The translations under genes were made by a program, and so were the position numbers. Below the pieces are notes generated by a model, which was not told the DNA's origin, did no database searches, and saw only the letters and a list, made by a program, of their open reading frames with translations. Positions 25,621 through 34,987 of a stretch of DNA of 52,707 bases are shown here, one piece after another. The stretch comes from Gammaproteobacteria bacterium. Lineage in GTDB: Bacteria; Pseudomonadota; Gammaproteobacteria; Pseudomonadales; Azotimanducaceae. The stretch's first letter is position 1; every line of letters begins with the position of its first letter. Location of the stretch: contig JAPUIA010000200.1 in NCBI GenBank assembly GCA_027297435.1, positions 1 to 52,707 on the forward strand, read 5' to 3'.

Positions 25621-27960
25621 TTAGGAGGCCAGTTTGGCCGCCTGCGCGATCCACCTATCGCGATTGATTCGCGTTCGGTGGGAATACAGTGGATGTTCCT
25701 CGTTCTCGATGTCGTCTAGGCTCAGATCCGCAATCGAAGCAAAACTCGTATAGCCCAGTTCGCTCAGCTGTTTTGCCAACTTCGGACCAATTCCCTTCAT
25801 CCTAGTCAGGTCATCGGCGGGGCTAGCGCTCGCGGAGCGCGCGCCCCGGTCCAAGCCCTTCAACTCCTTGAGGAGGCGATCGTTGTCGGCGCGAGCTTCG
25901 TTCAACTGCTGGTTGAGTATCACCAGCATCTTGCCGGAGTCATCACCACCCTTCGAATCGTTAGCCGCCATCTCCTCACGCCACCGGTGCTGGTTGAGCT
26001 CATCGGTCCGCTCTCGCACCGTTGCTTCCAACTGTGTGATGGTGCGTTGCAGCTCCAGTGCGTTCTCGTTGCCTGGCAAAGCTTCCAGCTCTTTGACCCG
26101 GGTTTCAGATTGATTCAGTTCTTCAATGTAGTCGGCGAGCTGGCTGTGCAATGCCTCGAGTTCGGTGCTGTGATCCGGTTCTCGCGCACCCTTGGTCTGC
26201 TTCTTCGATTTCGATTCTTTCGCCTTGTTGAGAGACTGCTGCAGGGTGTTCATGCGCTTCTCGAATTCCGCCGCCTGCTCCTCGAAAAGACCGTTCCTCT
26301 TGGTAAGTTCTTCGCGTAGCCCACCAAGTTCGTTTTCCTTGCCGGCAAATTGCGCGCGCGATTGCTTCGCCTCGGCCTCATACTCCTCGCGGGTTTCGAC
26401 CAACTCTACTTCGAGCTGCTGCATGAGTTCCTTCTGACGTTCCAACCTGCCGTCGAGCTGCGTAATGTGTTCGGCATGCTCACCGGCGTGGCGTTCCGCC
26501 TTGTGTCTGGCTTCGAGAACGACCTTGTGTTCGTTCTTCGCCCCTTCAAGCATGGCGTTCAAATGCTGCTTTTCTTCTTCCAACGTCACCGCGAACTCGG
26601 AACGTTCTTGCAGCTGTGTTTCCAACTGCCGCGCGCGGGTTTCGGCATCCGCCAGAGTTTCCGATAGTCGACGACGTTCGTCTTCTCGTTGGGTTATGGC
26701 TTCTTCGGCATGACACACGACTTCCTCGAGGCGCTTGAGTTCGTTTGTCTGTTGCTCTTGCTCGCCGTGCAGACGTTCGATCTCGGTGTCTTTTTCTTGT
26801 ATGACTTGTCGAAGGGATTCGCTCGAACCGAGCCGCTCTTCGAATTCGCGTTCCTTCTCGGCAAGGCGTTCGATCCATTCGTTGTCTTTCGTTACAAGTT
26901 CCGCCTCCAGCTCACTAAGGCGCGCGCTGGCTTTTTCCATATCTTCAGCGTGCTCCTCAACGAGGCGTTGCTCGAGAGCCTGCATCTCCTTCTGTTGCAT
27001 CTCTTGGTGCTCACAGGACAATGCATCCGCCTGTTGGGTCAACACCGACTCATGAGCCTCTTTGAGCGCCTGCATCTGCGCCAGCAAATCATCTTGGTCC
27101 CGGGTAAGCCGTTCGTTGTCTTGTTCGAGGCGTGTACACGCATCGGTCTTCTGTTTGATCTCGCTCTCGAGGTTGCCGATTTCGTTCTTGTCCGTGTCCA
27201 CCTGTTGTTCGGCTTGCAAGGCGCGCGCTTCAAAATCGTTCGCACGTGCGTTCAGTGCTTGCATTTCGAGCGTAACGTCTTGTTCCGACCCGGAAAGCTC
27301 ACCGATCCGAGCGTCCTTGGCTCTTAGCTGTTCGCGCAAATTGCTGAGGTTGTCACCAAGCGACTCGATCTGGCGGTTGGCAAGTTCTATCGTTTCGTTG
27401 AGATTGCCGTTGCGCGCGGTCAGCTCATCGAGCTCGATCTGCAGCTCTGCCAACGACCGCTCGCTGGCGGCAGTGGCGTCGGCCAACGCCTGTTCGCTGG
27501 CTTCGCGAATCTGCGCGAGCTCTTGTTTCTTGGCGGTTGCAAGCTCTGACTGCGTATCCAAGGACTGCGTGACCGAGTGCCACTTGTCCTTCCACGAAGC
27601 AACCTCGGCTTCGAGGTCTTTACCGGTGAGATCGCGAGCGTGCAACTCGCCCTGCAAATCACGGTGTTTAGCCGTGAGATCTTTGACCTTGGCTTCGAGC
27701 TCGGTTATCAGCTCGTCGCGAACTTTGACGCCCGCATCGGAAACCGTGTCTGCCTCGACGGCGTCGGAGCCTCCCGCCTTGAGCCTCTCTACCTCATTGG
27801 TACGTTCTTTCAGGGCAGCCGCCAACTTTGGCACCCGCTCCTGCCATTTTGCGAGTTCCTGTTTGACCGAGTCGAGCTCCGAGTCATGGGCACCCACAGG
27901 TCTACCTTCCTCGTCCATAGGCACGGTGTCGCTTGCCTGTTTCTGCATCCGTGTATCCAT
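25621..27960 (-). CDS. Large coiled-coil protein with C-terminal helix-hairpin-helix domain
   Basis: A 779-residue protein. Residues about 25-690 are almost continuous heptad-rich coiled coil, high in Glu, Gln, Leu, Arg and Ala, with no membrane segment or signal peptide. After a short linker (RGARSASASPADD) the last 65 residues form a helix-hairpin-helix domain (LTRMKGIGPKLAKQLSELGY), then IADLSLDDIE and a basic HRTRINRDRWIAQAAKLA. Such domains bind DNA or protein and terminate several otherwise unrelated bacterial proteins. The shape recalls SMC-like or cell-architecture proteins, but there is no ATPase domain. Function unknown. It diverges from the esterase gene; the 230-base gap shows no strong signal. 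Confidence 0.8.
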   Translation of the reverse strand: MDTRMQKQASDTVPMDEEGRPVGAHDSELDSVKQELAKWQERVPKLAAALKERTNEVERLKAGGSDAVEADTVSDAGVKVRDELITELEAKVKDLTAKHRDLQGELHARDLTGKDLEAEVASWKDKWHSVTQSLDTQSELATAKKQELAQIREASEQALADATAASERSLAELQIELDELTARNGNLNETIELANRQIESLGDNLSNLREQLRAKDARIGELSGSEQDVTLEMQALNARANDFEARALQAEQQVDTDKNEIGNLESEIKQKTDACTRLEQDNERLTRDQDDLLAQMQALKEAHESVLTQQADALSCEHQEMQQKEMQALEQRLVEEHAEDMEKASARLSELEAELVTKDNEWIERLAEKEREFEERLGSSESLRQVIQEKDTEIERLHGEQEQQTNELKRLEEVVCHAEEAITQREDERRRLSETLADAETRARQLETQLQERSEFAVTLEEEKQHLNAMLEGAKNEHKVVLEARHKAERHAGEHAEHITQLDGRLERQKELMQQLEVELVETREEYEAEAKQSRAQFAGKENELGGLREELTKRNGLFEEQAAEFEKRMNTLQQSLNKAKESKSKKQTKGAREPDHSTELEALHSQLADYIEELNQSETRVKELEALPGNENALELQRTITQLEATVRERTDELNQHRWREEMAANDSKGGDDSGKMLVILNQQLNEARADNDRLLKELKGLDRGARSASASPADDLTRMKGIGPKLAKQLSELGYTSFASIADLSLDDIENEEHPLYSHRTRINRDRWIAQAAKLAS

Positions 27961-28190
27961 CCACTAAACAGAGATTGCGCCATCGCTAAACCTACTAGAT
28001 AGCGCGCGCGCGTTGTGTGGCCTGTGTGGAAATTGAGAACCGCATCACGATGGTTCAACGCAATCCCGCGACTTGTGTCACGTTGCGTTCGTGAGTCCTG
28101 ATCACCGCATGTTTCGCTTCAGCCGGACAATTCGCCTCGCAGAACACGTCCGGTTAGCATGCTTATTAACGACCATCGGGAGGATCCAGC

Positions 28191-29285
28191 ATGGCTTTGA
28201 AACGTCCAACCTGGGCGGACGGACAGCTCATCGTGCTCGAGCATCGGTCAAAGGTTTTAGCAGACAACCCCTTGGGCGACCCATTTGAGCGCCAACTACC
28301 CGTATGGCTACCCCCGCAATACCATGCATCAACTCGCAAACGTTTTCCGGTGCTCTTCGACCTGGTCGGATATACCGGTTCTGGGAAATCCCATACCAAT
28401 TGGCAGAACTTCGCCGAGAACCTGCCGGAGCGCTTGGCGCGGCTCAACGCCGAGGGCCGCATGGGCCCGTGCATCGTCGTGTTTCCCGATTGCTTCACGG
28501 CTCTTGGCGGCAACCAGTACATCAATTCCAGCGCCGTCGGCCGCTATGCCGACTACCTCACCAAAGAGCTGATTGCCTTCGTCGATGGGACCTTGCGCAC
28601 GCTGGCCCACCGCGACCATCGAGGCTGCTTCGGTAAGTCGTCCGGCGGTTACGGCGCCATCGTCCACGCCATGCGCTACCCGGAAGCCTGGGGGGCTGTC
28701 GCCGATCATTCTGGAGACGCGTACTTCGACTTCGTTTACCGCTCAGATTGGCCAAACACCTTGAACGAGTTAGCCAAGTATCGTGCTCGTCCACGTAAAG
28801 CGGGGCGCTACAACGTCAAATTCGAAACCGAACGCCTCAAAGCGGGCCTCGATGACGGCCGCGTGCAACGCTTTCTCGCCAGTGTCTGGGAACGGGAAAA
28901 GCTGGCCTCGGGCGAAGTGATGGCGTTGATGAACCTCGCCATGGCAGCCAGTTACGACCCGTCCAAGAGGGCACCCAATGGCTTTCGCCTACCGTTCAAT
29001 CTGGAGACCGGAGAACTCATCGAGCGGCGCTGGCAAGCGTGGTTGAAGCACGACCCGATACACATGGTAAAGGAGCACCGTAAAGCACTGGCTACTCTCA
29101 AAGGCATCTACATCGATTGCGGTTGGCGTGATCAATTTCATATCCACTACGGCTGTCGGCAACTGTCGCAAGCACTGCGCCGCCATCATATCGACCACGT
29201 GTACGAAGAATTCGACGATACCCATTCGAGCATTGACTACCGCATGGATCAGAGCTTGCCGTATCTGTATCGTAAGTTACGATGA
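28191..29285 (+). CDS. Esterase, alpha/beta hydrolase (esterase D/enterochelin-esterase type)
   Basis: A 364-residue cytoplasmic protein with GGGAGG six to seven bases before the ATG. The nucleophile elbow is GKSSGGYGA (Ser150), and the acid and base are probably Asp in DCGWRDQFH and His in [28 protein letters not shown] forms the oxyanion region typical of the putative esterase family PF00756. Substrate unknown. It has no signal peptide, unlike the following hydrolase gene, which begins 41 bases later on the same strand and may be co-transcribed. Confidence 0.85.
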   Translation: MALKRPTWADGQLIVLEHRSKVLADNPLGDPFERQLPVWLPPQYHASTRKRFPVLFDLVGYTGSGKSHTNWQNFAENLPERLARLNAEGRMGPCIVVFPDCFTALGGNQYINSSAVGRYADYLTKELIAFVDGTLRTLAHRDHRGCFGKSSGGYGAIVHAMRYPEAWGAVADHSGDAYFDFVYRSDWPNTLNELAKYRARPRKAGRYNVKFETERLKAGLDDGRVQRFLASVWEREKLASGEVMALMNLAMAASYDPSKRAPNGFRLPFNLETGELIERRWQAWLKHDPIHMVKEHRKALATLKGIYIDCGWRDQFHIHYGCRQLSQALRRHHIDHVYEEFDDTHSSIDYRMDQSLPYLYRKLR

Positions 29286-29326
29286 TCATCGATTCGTTTT
29301 ACCTTTTGTTCGACCGGAGGGGAGCC

Positions 29327-30229
29327 ATGAAGAGCTTTGCAAGCATCCTGTTATTGCTGTCGGCCAACGTTGCTAGCGCCGACATCTCGTCAGAGGTGCA
29401 ACACCGTTATGCAGACAACGACGGCGTCAAGATCCATTACGCCATCGCTGGTTCAGGACCCCTGGTGGTGATGATTCACGGCTTTCCCGACTATTGGTAT
29501 TCCTGGCGGCACCAGATGAATGCGCTCAAGGATCGATTCACCGTCGCCGCGGTCGACCAACGCGGCTACAACCTGAGCGACAAACCCAAGGGTGTGGACA
29601 GCTACGCGATGCCGAACCTAGTCAACGACGTCGCCGCGGTGATCGCTGCCGAGGGACAACAGCGCGCGATCATCGTCGGTCACGACTGGGGTGGGGCGGT
29701 TGCTTGGAACATTGCGATCAGCCGCCCCGAGCTGGTCGACTTGTTGGTCATCTTGAACCTGCCACACCCCAACGGCTTGTCGCGGGAGCTTCGCGACAAC
29801 CCGCAACAGCAGGCCAACAGCCAGTATGCGCGCAACTTTCAAAAGGCCGACGCCCACAACGCTTTGACGGCCGAGGGCCTGGCCCGGTGGGTGGCCGACG
29901 ACGACGCGCGCAATCACTACGTTGCCGCCTTTGAGCGGTCGGATTTCGAAGCCATGCTGAACTACTACAAGGCCAACTACCCGCCCGCCATTCCCGATGG
30001 CGAAGCGCCACCACCGACTCTACCTCCCAAGGTCACCATGCCGGTACTCATGTTTCATGGATTGAACGACCAGGCATTGCTACCCAGCGGTTTGAACGAC
30101 ACTTGGCAGTGGTTGGAAAAAGACCTGACGCTGGTCACCGTGCCCGGCGCCGGCCACTTCGTTCAGCAGGACGCGGCCGAGCTCGTGTCGAACACCCTGC
30201 GTGGATGGTTGTTGCAGCGTCGCGGTTGA
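29327..30229 (+). CDS. Exported alpha/beta hydrolase, epoxide-hydrolase-like
   Basis: A 300-residue protein. The start at 29327 follows GGAGGGGA and creates a clean signal peptide ([17 protein letters not shown]); an ATG at 29282 overlapping the previous stop would bury it. [13 protein letters not shown] is the HGxP oxyanion motif, and the nucleophile Asp120 in [11 protein letters not shown] is as in epoxide hydrolases and haloalkane dehalogenases rather than Ser. His lies in [10 protein letters not shown] Tyr-rich cap domain follows. It is probably a periplasmic epoxide hydrolase; the substrate is open. Confidence 0.87.
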   Translation: MKSFASILLLLSANVASADISSEVQHRYADNDGVKIHYAIAGSGPLVVMIHGFPDYWYSWRHQMNALKDRFTVAAVDQRGYNLSDKPKGVDSYAMPNLVNDVAAVIAAEGQQRAIIVGHDWGGAVAWNIAISRPELVDLLVILNLPHPNGLSRELRDNPQQQANSQYARNFQKADAHNALTAEGLARWVADDDARNHYVAAFERSDFEAMLNYYKANYPPAIPDGEAPPPTLPPKVTMPVLMFHGLNDQALLPSGLNDTWQWLEKDLTLVTVPGAGHFVQQDAAELVSNTLRGWLLQRRG

Positions 30230-30245
30230 CTTTGAGGCATCGCGG

Positions 30246-31154
30246 CTATTCTCGAATATCGGCGTCTGCCAGACAGCGGTTCAGCATATCCTCTAACGGC
30301 GTGAGCGATAGACTCAACGCGCGCGCTGCCGAGTGCGCGTCAACTCGATCGTCGTGGTCCAACACGCCGAGCATCGCGCGAGTGATCGGAGGATTAGGCA
30401 ACCACTCCAGAACTCGAGCGATCGCCATGCCTGCACCGATGGGTAAGGACAGCACCCGGGTTGTGCGCCCTAAACAAGCTGCTGCACGTTCGGTGAGTTC
30501 ACGACGAGTGAGCGCCTCGGGGCCTGCGAGCTCCAGGGTACGATTTTCGAACCGCGCCGCGTCGATGAGTCTCCGTATCGCCTCGACCACGTCACCAGCA
30601 TAGATCGGCTGCTCCAGACTCGCGGCTCGAAACACGATATTGAAACCGCTCGACGCACGGCGTTTCAACGCGTAGCTCGCATAATCGCCCTCGCCGAGCA
30701 CCATCGGTACCCGAATGACGGTCGCGGGAACCGGGCAGGCCAACAACATCGCGTCGGCTCGCCCTTTCGAGCTCAAGCACGCATTGGAACTGTCCGGCGT
30801 CGACCCGACGATGCTGAGACTGACCAACCGCCGCACGCCTGCGGCGGCAGCTGCTTGCGCCAACGTCTGACTCGTTTGCTCGTGGGCAACCTCGTAACGA
30901 CTGTTAGCCGACTGTTTGATGATGCCGACGAGATGCACCACGCTGGCGGCCCCCGCCAGAACGTCAGCCATTGCCCCTTGATCTAGGTAGTCGACGATCC
31001 TGACGTCGAGCCCGGGATGGTCGGTCTCGAGTAGGCTAGCGGCCGCTTCACGACGCACCACCGCGCGCACCGCGTCTACGCCTCCGTCGCGCAGGAGGGC
31101 GCGCACAAGCCTTTGGCCCAAGTTACCGTTGGCACCTGTGATGACCAGCGTCAC
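30246..31154 (-). CDS. NAD(P)-binding protein, NDUFA9-like atypical SDR
   Basis: A 302-residue extended SDR. TGANGNLGQRLVRALL near the N-terminus binds NAD(P), and VVHLVGIIKQ is the motif of the complex-I NDUFA9-subunit-like group. The usual Tyr-xxx-Lys pair is replaced by SSKGRADAML, where only the Lys is kept, so redox activity is doubtful. The group may act in quinone or lipid metabolism. It diverges from a CDP-alcohol phosphatidyltransferase gene with a 64-base gap. Confidence 0.85.
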   Translation of the reverse strand: MTLVITGANGNLGQRLVRALLRDGGVDAVRAVVRREAAASLLETDHPGLDVRIVDYLDQGAMADVLAGAASVVHLVGIIKQSANSRYEVAHEQTSQTLAQAAAAAGVRRLVSLSIVGSTPDSSNACLSSKGRADAMLLACPVPATVIRVPMVLGEGDYASYALKRRASSGFNIVFRAASLEQPIYAGDVVEAIRRLIDAARFENRTLELAGPEALTRRELTERAAACLGRTTRVLSLPIGAGMAIARVLEWLPNPPITRAMLGVLDHDDRVDAHSAARALSLSLTPLEDMLNRCLADADIRE

Positions 31155-31218
31155 TCGTCACTTCCAAACGATCCGAGGCGTTATCCTAACGCACCATCGC
31201 TGCTAACATGCGCCTCAA

Positions 31219-31740
31219 ATGACCTGGGCTAATTTCCTCACGTTTCTGCGTCTCGTCGCGGCCCCGCTGTGCGCGTTCTCTGTTATAGGCGGACATTGGT
31301 ACGGTGCTTGTGCGTTGTTCTTTTTCGCCGTCGCCACCGACATGTTAGACGGAGTGCTCGCGCGTCGCTTCGATCAGGCGTCGGCGTTCGGGGGGTTGTT
31401 CGATCACGCAACCGACGCCGTATTCGTGACCGTCACCCTGGCGAGCTTAGCGCTCATCGGGTGGGTGCCCTGGCTGCTGGTCGTGCTGATTCCAAGCGCG
31501 TTCGTGCAATACACTTTGGATTCCCAAGCCCTCGCCGGACAAACGTTGCGTACCACGCGAATCGGCAAGAGCAACGGCGTTCTTTATTTCGTGCTGGCGG
31601 GCACGATCATCGTACGTCAAACCATCGACGCAGAGTGGTTGCCCACGATCCTGATCACCGTATTCGCATGGTTTTTGGTTGCCAGTACCCTGGCCTCGAT
31701 GTTCGATCGATTGATAACCTGGCGCAGAACGACAAGTTAA
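31219..31740 (+). CDS. CDP-alcohol phosphatidyltransferase family protein
   Basis: A 173-residue membrane enzyme with about five to six hydrophobic segments. The signature D44-G-x2-A-R-x8-G58-x3-D62-x3-D66 is complete (DGVLARRF...GGLFDHATD), so a Mg-dependent transfer of a CDP-linked head group or phosphatidyl unit is expected at the inner membrane. The acceptor (glycerol phosphate, inositol or another) is not clear. The TAA stop spans the edge of the MITE-like element, so the last codons may have changed on insertion. Confidence 0.88.
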   Translation: MTWANFLTFLRLVAAPLCAFSVIGGHWYGACALFFFAVATDMLDGVLARRFDQASAFGGLFDHATDAVFVTVTLASLALIGWVPWLLVVLIPSAFVQYTLDSQALAGQTLRTTRIGKSNGVLYFVLAGTIIVRQTIDAEWLPTILITVFAWFLVASTLASMFDRLITWRRTTS

Positions 31741-31952
31741 CCCTAATTCGACATAAATGTGCGAGCGCAGACGTTCTAGAACATGCAAGATGCGTGCTCG
31801 CACAGGTTTTCGCGAGGGAGCGTACCCAACCGTACGTGACCTGAGCGAAAGACCGCGCGAGTTCGCTATGCGAACTCGCCAAGTGCGTAGGTTGCCTGTT
31901 ATAGAACGAACCGAAGGCGGTGTGCGCCGTAGCTTTATGTCGAATTAGGGTT
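31739..31952. mobile_element. MITE-like element with 19-bp perfect terminal inverted repeats
   Basis: The ends are AACCCTAATTCGACATAAA (31739-31757) and its exact complement (31934-31952), bounding 214 bases with no plausible gene. Inside are a subterminal pair TGTGCGAGC/GCTCGCACA (31758-31766 and 31796-31804), and a perfect 10-bp hairpin GCGAGTTCGC at 31857-31879. Flanks TTAA and TTGA next to the CCC/GGG ends could be an imperfect target duplication. Size and structure fit a non-autonomous transposable element; no transposase is present. Both neighbouring genes end inside the terminal repeats. Confidence 0.75.
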
Positions 31953-32943
31953 GACCTTCGCCAAACAACTCTTTGTTGGCTTTCGGCAGAAAGATGACCC
32001 CAACGATTGCATTCAATAGAACAAAAACCGTGTGCATGACCAAGCTGAACGCTCCGACTTCGGGGTAGTCCGGAAACAGCACCGTCCACAACAGTAACGC
32101 GCCGGCGTGGAAGGGCAACGGCAACGCCGCGGCCAGGAATATCACCGGTAGGAAGGCGAGCATCTGAGCCAAACTCACGTCGACGTTGAAGAGATCCAGC
32201 GCCACGGTGTAGACCACGATGGCACCGAGCAGGTTCGGCGCTTTCCACAGCACTATCTTCAGATAGTGAAGCGGCTGCGCCTGGCGAAAGGCGTGCAGTA
32301 GACTCTTGTTCTTGAGTTCGCTGTTGGGAAACAAACCGCCGGAGAAATACCAGATGTGCAAGGGCAGATAGATCAGCGCGCCGACAAACACCGAGGGCAA
32401 AATGACGTCCAGCGGAAGCAATGTCGACGCATCTTGCACCACGTCGTAACGCAGAAACACGCCTACCGCCGAGAACATGAGCAACTGGTATATCTCCATG
32501 AGGCCCAAGATGATCATCGTTGATATGGCTTGCCAGCCAGGCACGCTGTAGCGCCGATAGAGGTAAAGCGACATCGCGCCCTTGCCCACCTGCTCGTTCA
32601 CCAACGACAAGATGTAGGCGCTCGCGCGGATCGGCAACACGTTGCTGAATTTGAGGTCCGGTGCGTTGAACCAACGTATGCAACGCCAGGTCACATTCGT
32701 GTCGACCACGATGAAAAACAGCGAATACGGGATCACCAGGGCCAACCAAGCGAGCCAGTTAGCCTCGCCGAAGAAACGTGCCAGGTATTCCACCACGGTC
32801 ATGCTGTCTTGGGCAGCAGCGGCCTCCATGCGGGTGTAGACGAGGTAGAAGCAGCCAATCGCCAGCAACCAGGTGACGGCCCTGAAGAGAAGACTGGTTT
32901 TGCGCTTGCCCTCGGGGGCTTCGTTCAGCGTTTCGTCCGACAT
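31945..32943 (-). CDS. Multi-pass membrane protein, LPG-synthase-TM/flippase-like
   Basis: A 332-residue protein with about eight hydrophobic helices. The stretch SLVNEQVGKGAMSLYLYRRY matches the conserved Gln/Gly/Lys-Arg region of the lysylphosphatidylglycerol synthase transmembrane (UPF0104) family, proposed to flip or transfer lipids. No cytosolic synthase domain is present. Its final codons CAA-CCC-TAA are part of the MITE terminal repeat, so the native C-terminus may have been replaced. Function unknown. Confidence 0.75.
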   Translation of the reverse strand: MSDETLNEAPEGKRKTSLLFRAVTWLLAIGCFYLVYTRMEAAAAQDSMTVVEYLARFFGEANWLAWLALVIPYSLFFIVVDTNVTWRCIRWFNAPDLKFSNVLPIRASAYILSLVNEQVGKGAMSLYLYRRYSVPGWQAISTMIILGLMEIYQLLMFSAVGVFLRYDVVQDASTLLPLDVILPSVFVGALIYLPLHIWYFSGGLFPNSELKNKSLLHAFRQAQPLHYLKIVLWKAPNLLGAIVVYTVALDLFNVDVSLAQMLAFLPVIFLAAALPLPFHAGALLLWTVLFPDYPEVGAFSLVMHTVFVLLNAIVGVIFLPKANKELFGEGQP

Positions 32944-32967
32944 GCTTCCATGTTACCCATAATCGCT

Positions 32968-32998
32968 CGTGCTAGCAGTCTGTCGGACTGCTAGCACG
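32968..32998. repeat. Hairpin repeat, 13-bp perfect arms, at a hydrolase stop codon
   Basis: CGTGCTAGCAGTC (32968-32980) is the exact complement of 32986-32998, around TGTCG. The minus-strand stop codon of the serine hydrolase (32991-32993) is inside it. CTAGCAG links it to the hairpins at 8109 and 12014. No T-run follows on either strand. Confidence 0.75.
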
Positions 32999-34145
32999 CC
33001 AGCTCGTAGGCGAACTTCTTGAAATCGTGGCTGAACGGGTGCCAAAAGCCCGGCATCCGCTGGGTCATGCACATGCCGGTCAGATCGGCTTCGGGGGCCA
33101 TCCACGCGTGGGTCCCGGCCATTCCGCCCCAGTGGTACTCGTCCTGCGCGCCCGGGGGATCGTCGGGCCCAAGTTCCTCTTTCAAGGCGAAACCGAGACC
33201 GAACACGGTCCCTGGCATGCTCCACATGGGGAAGTTGACCCCGACACCCGGCGCCAGTTGATTGGACCGCATGCGTTGCAGTGTTTCGGGCTGCAAGAAA
33301 CGCACACCGGCCCATTCTCCGCCGGACACGAGCATCCGTATGAACGTGAGATAGTCGGCCACCGTCGAGACCAGCCCGCCACCGCCAGACAACAGCGTCC
33401 GCGGCTGGTTGTAGGTACCCTCTCGAGTGTCGTCGGCTTTGACCAAGCCACCCGCCATGGGCTTCAGCACATCTTCGGGCGCATACAGGGTCACGAAGCG
33501 TTCGACTTTGTCTTCGGCGACCCAAAAGTCGGTATCGACCATCCCGAGTGGATCGAAGATCCTCGATCTTAGGAACGCATCGAATCCCAGACCTGAGATG
33601 ACTTCGATGAGGCGCGCGACCACGTCGGTGGCATAGCTATACCGCCAGAACGTTCCCGGGTGGTATGCGAGCGGCATCGTTGCCAGCGTATCGCACAAGC
33701 CCTCCAGCGTGATGTTCCAACGGTCCAAAGCGTTGAGGTCACCTGCGGCGTAGGCCTTGTCGACGAGCGAGTCCGGTTCGATGAAACCGTAGGAAAATCC
33801 GGCGCTGTGGCTGAGCACCTGGCGGATGATGATCTCGGAGCGCGCCGGTTCGACGTCATCGACCGATTGAGCATCCGCCTTCAACACCATCGGTTCCGCA
33901 AACCCCGGCAGGTAGTCGGACAAGCAATCGTCAAGCCCTATGCGTGCCTCTTCGAACAACATCATCAGAGCGACCGAGGTGATCAGCTTGGTACTCGAGT
34001 ACATTCGATAGATGGCGTCTTCCCTGAGCGGCTCTTTGGATTCGAGATCCATATAGCCAAACGTCTTGAAGTCGAGAACGTCGGTGCCGCGCATAACAAG
34101 CGTGTTACAACAGGACAAGATATTCTGATCCACATACCACTGCAT
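32991..34145 (-). CDS. Serine hydrolase of the beta-lactamase/class C family
   Basis: A 384-residue protein of the penicillin-binding-protein/EstB-type family PF00144. The active-site motif S50-S-T-K53 lies in MYSSTKLITSV, and YSYATD is in the position of the Tyr-x-Asn/Ser motif. GGMAGTHAWM may replace the C-terminal KTG. It is probably an esterase or D-stereospecific amidase. No signal peptide is seen. The frame is open upstream of the ATG with no other start codon up to the GST gene, so about 15 N-terminal residues common in the family may be missing. It is 62 bases after the GST gene. Confidence 0.87.
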   Translation of the reverse strand: MQWYVDQNILSCCNTLVMRGTDVLDFKTFGYMDLESKEPLREDAIYRMYSSTKLITSVALMMLFEEARIGLDDCLSDYLPGFAEPMVLKADAQSVDDVEPARSEIIIRQVLSHSAGFSYGFIEPDSLVDKAYAAGDLNALDRWNITLEGLCDTLATMPLAYHPGTFWRYSYATDVVARLIEVISGLGFDAFLRSRIFDPLGMVDTDFWVAEDKVERFVTLYAPEDVLKPMAGGLVKADDTREGTYNQPRTLLSGGGGLVSTVADYLTFIRMLVSGGEWAGVRFLQPETLQRMRSNQLAPGVGVNFPMWSMPGTVFGLGFALKEELGPDDPPGAQDEYHWGGMAGTHAWMAPEADLTGMCMTQRMPGFWHPFSHDFKKFAYELAC

Positions 34146-34207
34146 GCGCTCGTGCAGAGGCGAAAAATCTATCTCGGAAGATACGACGTTAACGATGTCT
34201 GCAACCC

Positions 34208-34858
34208 TTAGGGGTTCATCGACGCCAGCCAGTCCTGCTCTTGTTTGAATCGCGCTTTGACCAGGGTTGAGCCGAAGGCGCGCTCCAAATAGCCGGCAAG
34301 CTTCGGGTACGCGTCGGCGTCGACCTGATAGTCGGCATAACTAGATGCCATGAACGCCGAAGTGATGCCGATGTCGGCGACGGTGAGGTGCTCGTGGTTG
34401 AAAAAACCGTCTTCCTGAGCCGCGGATTCAAGATAGGCGAGCACCGGCGGCAAGGTGTCGTTGAGTATCGTACTGACCACATCGTCATCGGTTGGCTTTT
34501 GAAACAGATTCGGATTGAGAAACTTTTCCCGAAACAAACCGGCACAGCAGTCCATCAACTTGGTGTCCGCGTATTCTTCGAGAAAACAGGCGGTTGCCTG
34601 CTGCTGCGGATCTTCCGGGTACAGGGGCTTGTCGGGAAACCGGGCCTCGAGGTACCGCAGGATGATGCTGGAGTCGGGCACCGTAAACCCATCGTCCTCG
34701 AGCACCGGAATCTTGTTCAGCGGCGAAATCGCCGCGAAAGCTTCCGAATCATCCCCCGGGAACACCGGAATCTGCTCGTAGGCAATTTCCTTGTGCTCGA
34801 GCCCAAACAGCACCTTGCGTGCGAACGGTGATAGCGAAACGCCGTGAACGGTAATCAT
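34208..34858 (-). CDS. Glutathione S-transferase family protein
   Basis: A 216-residue cytosolic protein with a thioredoxin-like N-terminal domain (ITVHGVSLSPFARKVLFGLE) and a helical C-terminal domain. Ser in SPFARKV takes the catalytic place, and IPVLEDDGFTVPDSSIILRYLE holds the cis-Pro and the gamma-Glu binding Asp-Ser. It resembles bacterial GSTs acting on hydrophobic electrophiles; the substrate is unknown. It diverges from the MFS gene; the gap contains TATGAT near 34923. Confidence 0.92.
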   Translation of the reverse strand: MITVHGVSLSPFARKVLFGLEHKEIAYEQIPVFPGDDSEAFAAISPLNKIPVLEDDGFTVPDSSIILRYLEARFPDKPLYPEDPQQQATACFLEEYADTKLMDCCAGLFREKFLNPNLFQKPTDDDVVSTILNDTLPPVLAYLESAAQEDGFFNHEHLTVADIGITSAFMASSYADYQVDADAYPKLAGYLERAFGSTLVKARFKQEQDWLASMNP

Positions 34859-34987
34859 GGCATCGTCCTTTCAGTGAAACGACCAGTTTAAGGGGAAATT
34901 CGCTTAGCCGATACGTGCCGGGTATGATGGTCATCCTGGGATTCTCGACAATCCTGCACCTTCCTCTTAAGAGCCCTCGGAGTTCTC

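Noticed and set aside
27062-27967. Plus-strand frame of 301 codons antisense to the coiled-coil gene.
   Set aside because: Serine/arginine/cysteine-rich composition is the expected mirror of a Glu/Leu/Gln-rich coiled coil; no start signal or family.
27961-28190. Divergent gap between the coiled-coil and esterase genes searched for promoters or small genes.
   Set aside because: Only the esterase ribosome-binding site (GGGAGG) is clear; no convincing -35/-10 pair or small frame.
31655-32749. Minus-strand frame of 364 codons crossing the MITE-like element.
   Set aside because: It is a shifted frame of the membrane-protein gene running through the element; composition is Arg/Ser-rich and no family is seen.
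32968-32998. Considered as a Rho-independent terminator.
   Set aside because: Perfect hairpin but no T-run on either strand and it contains a stop codon; treated as a repeat.
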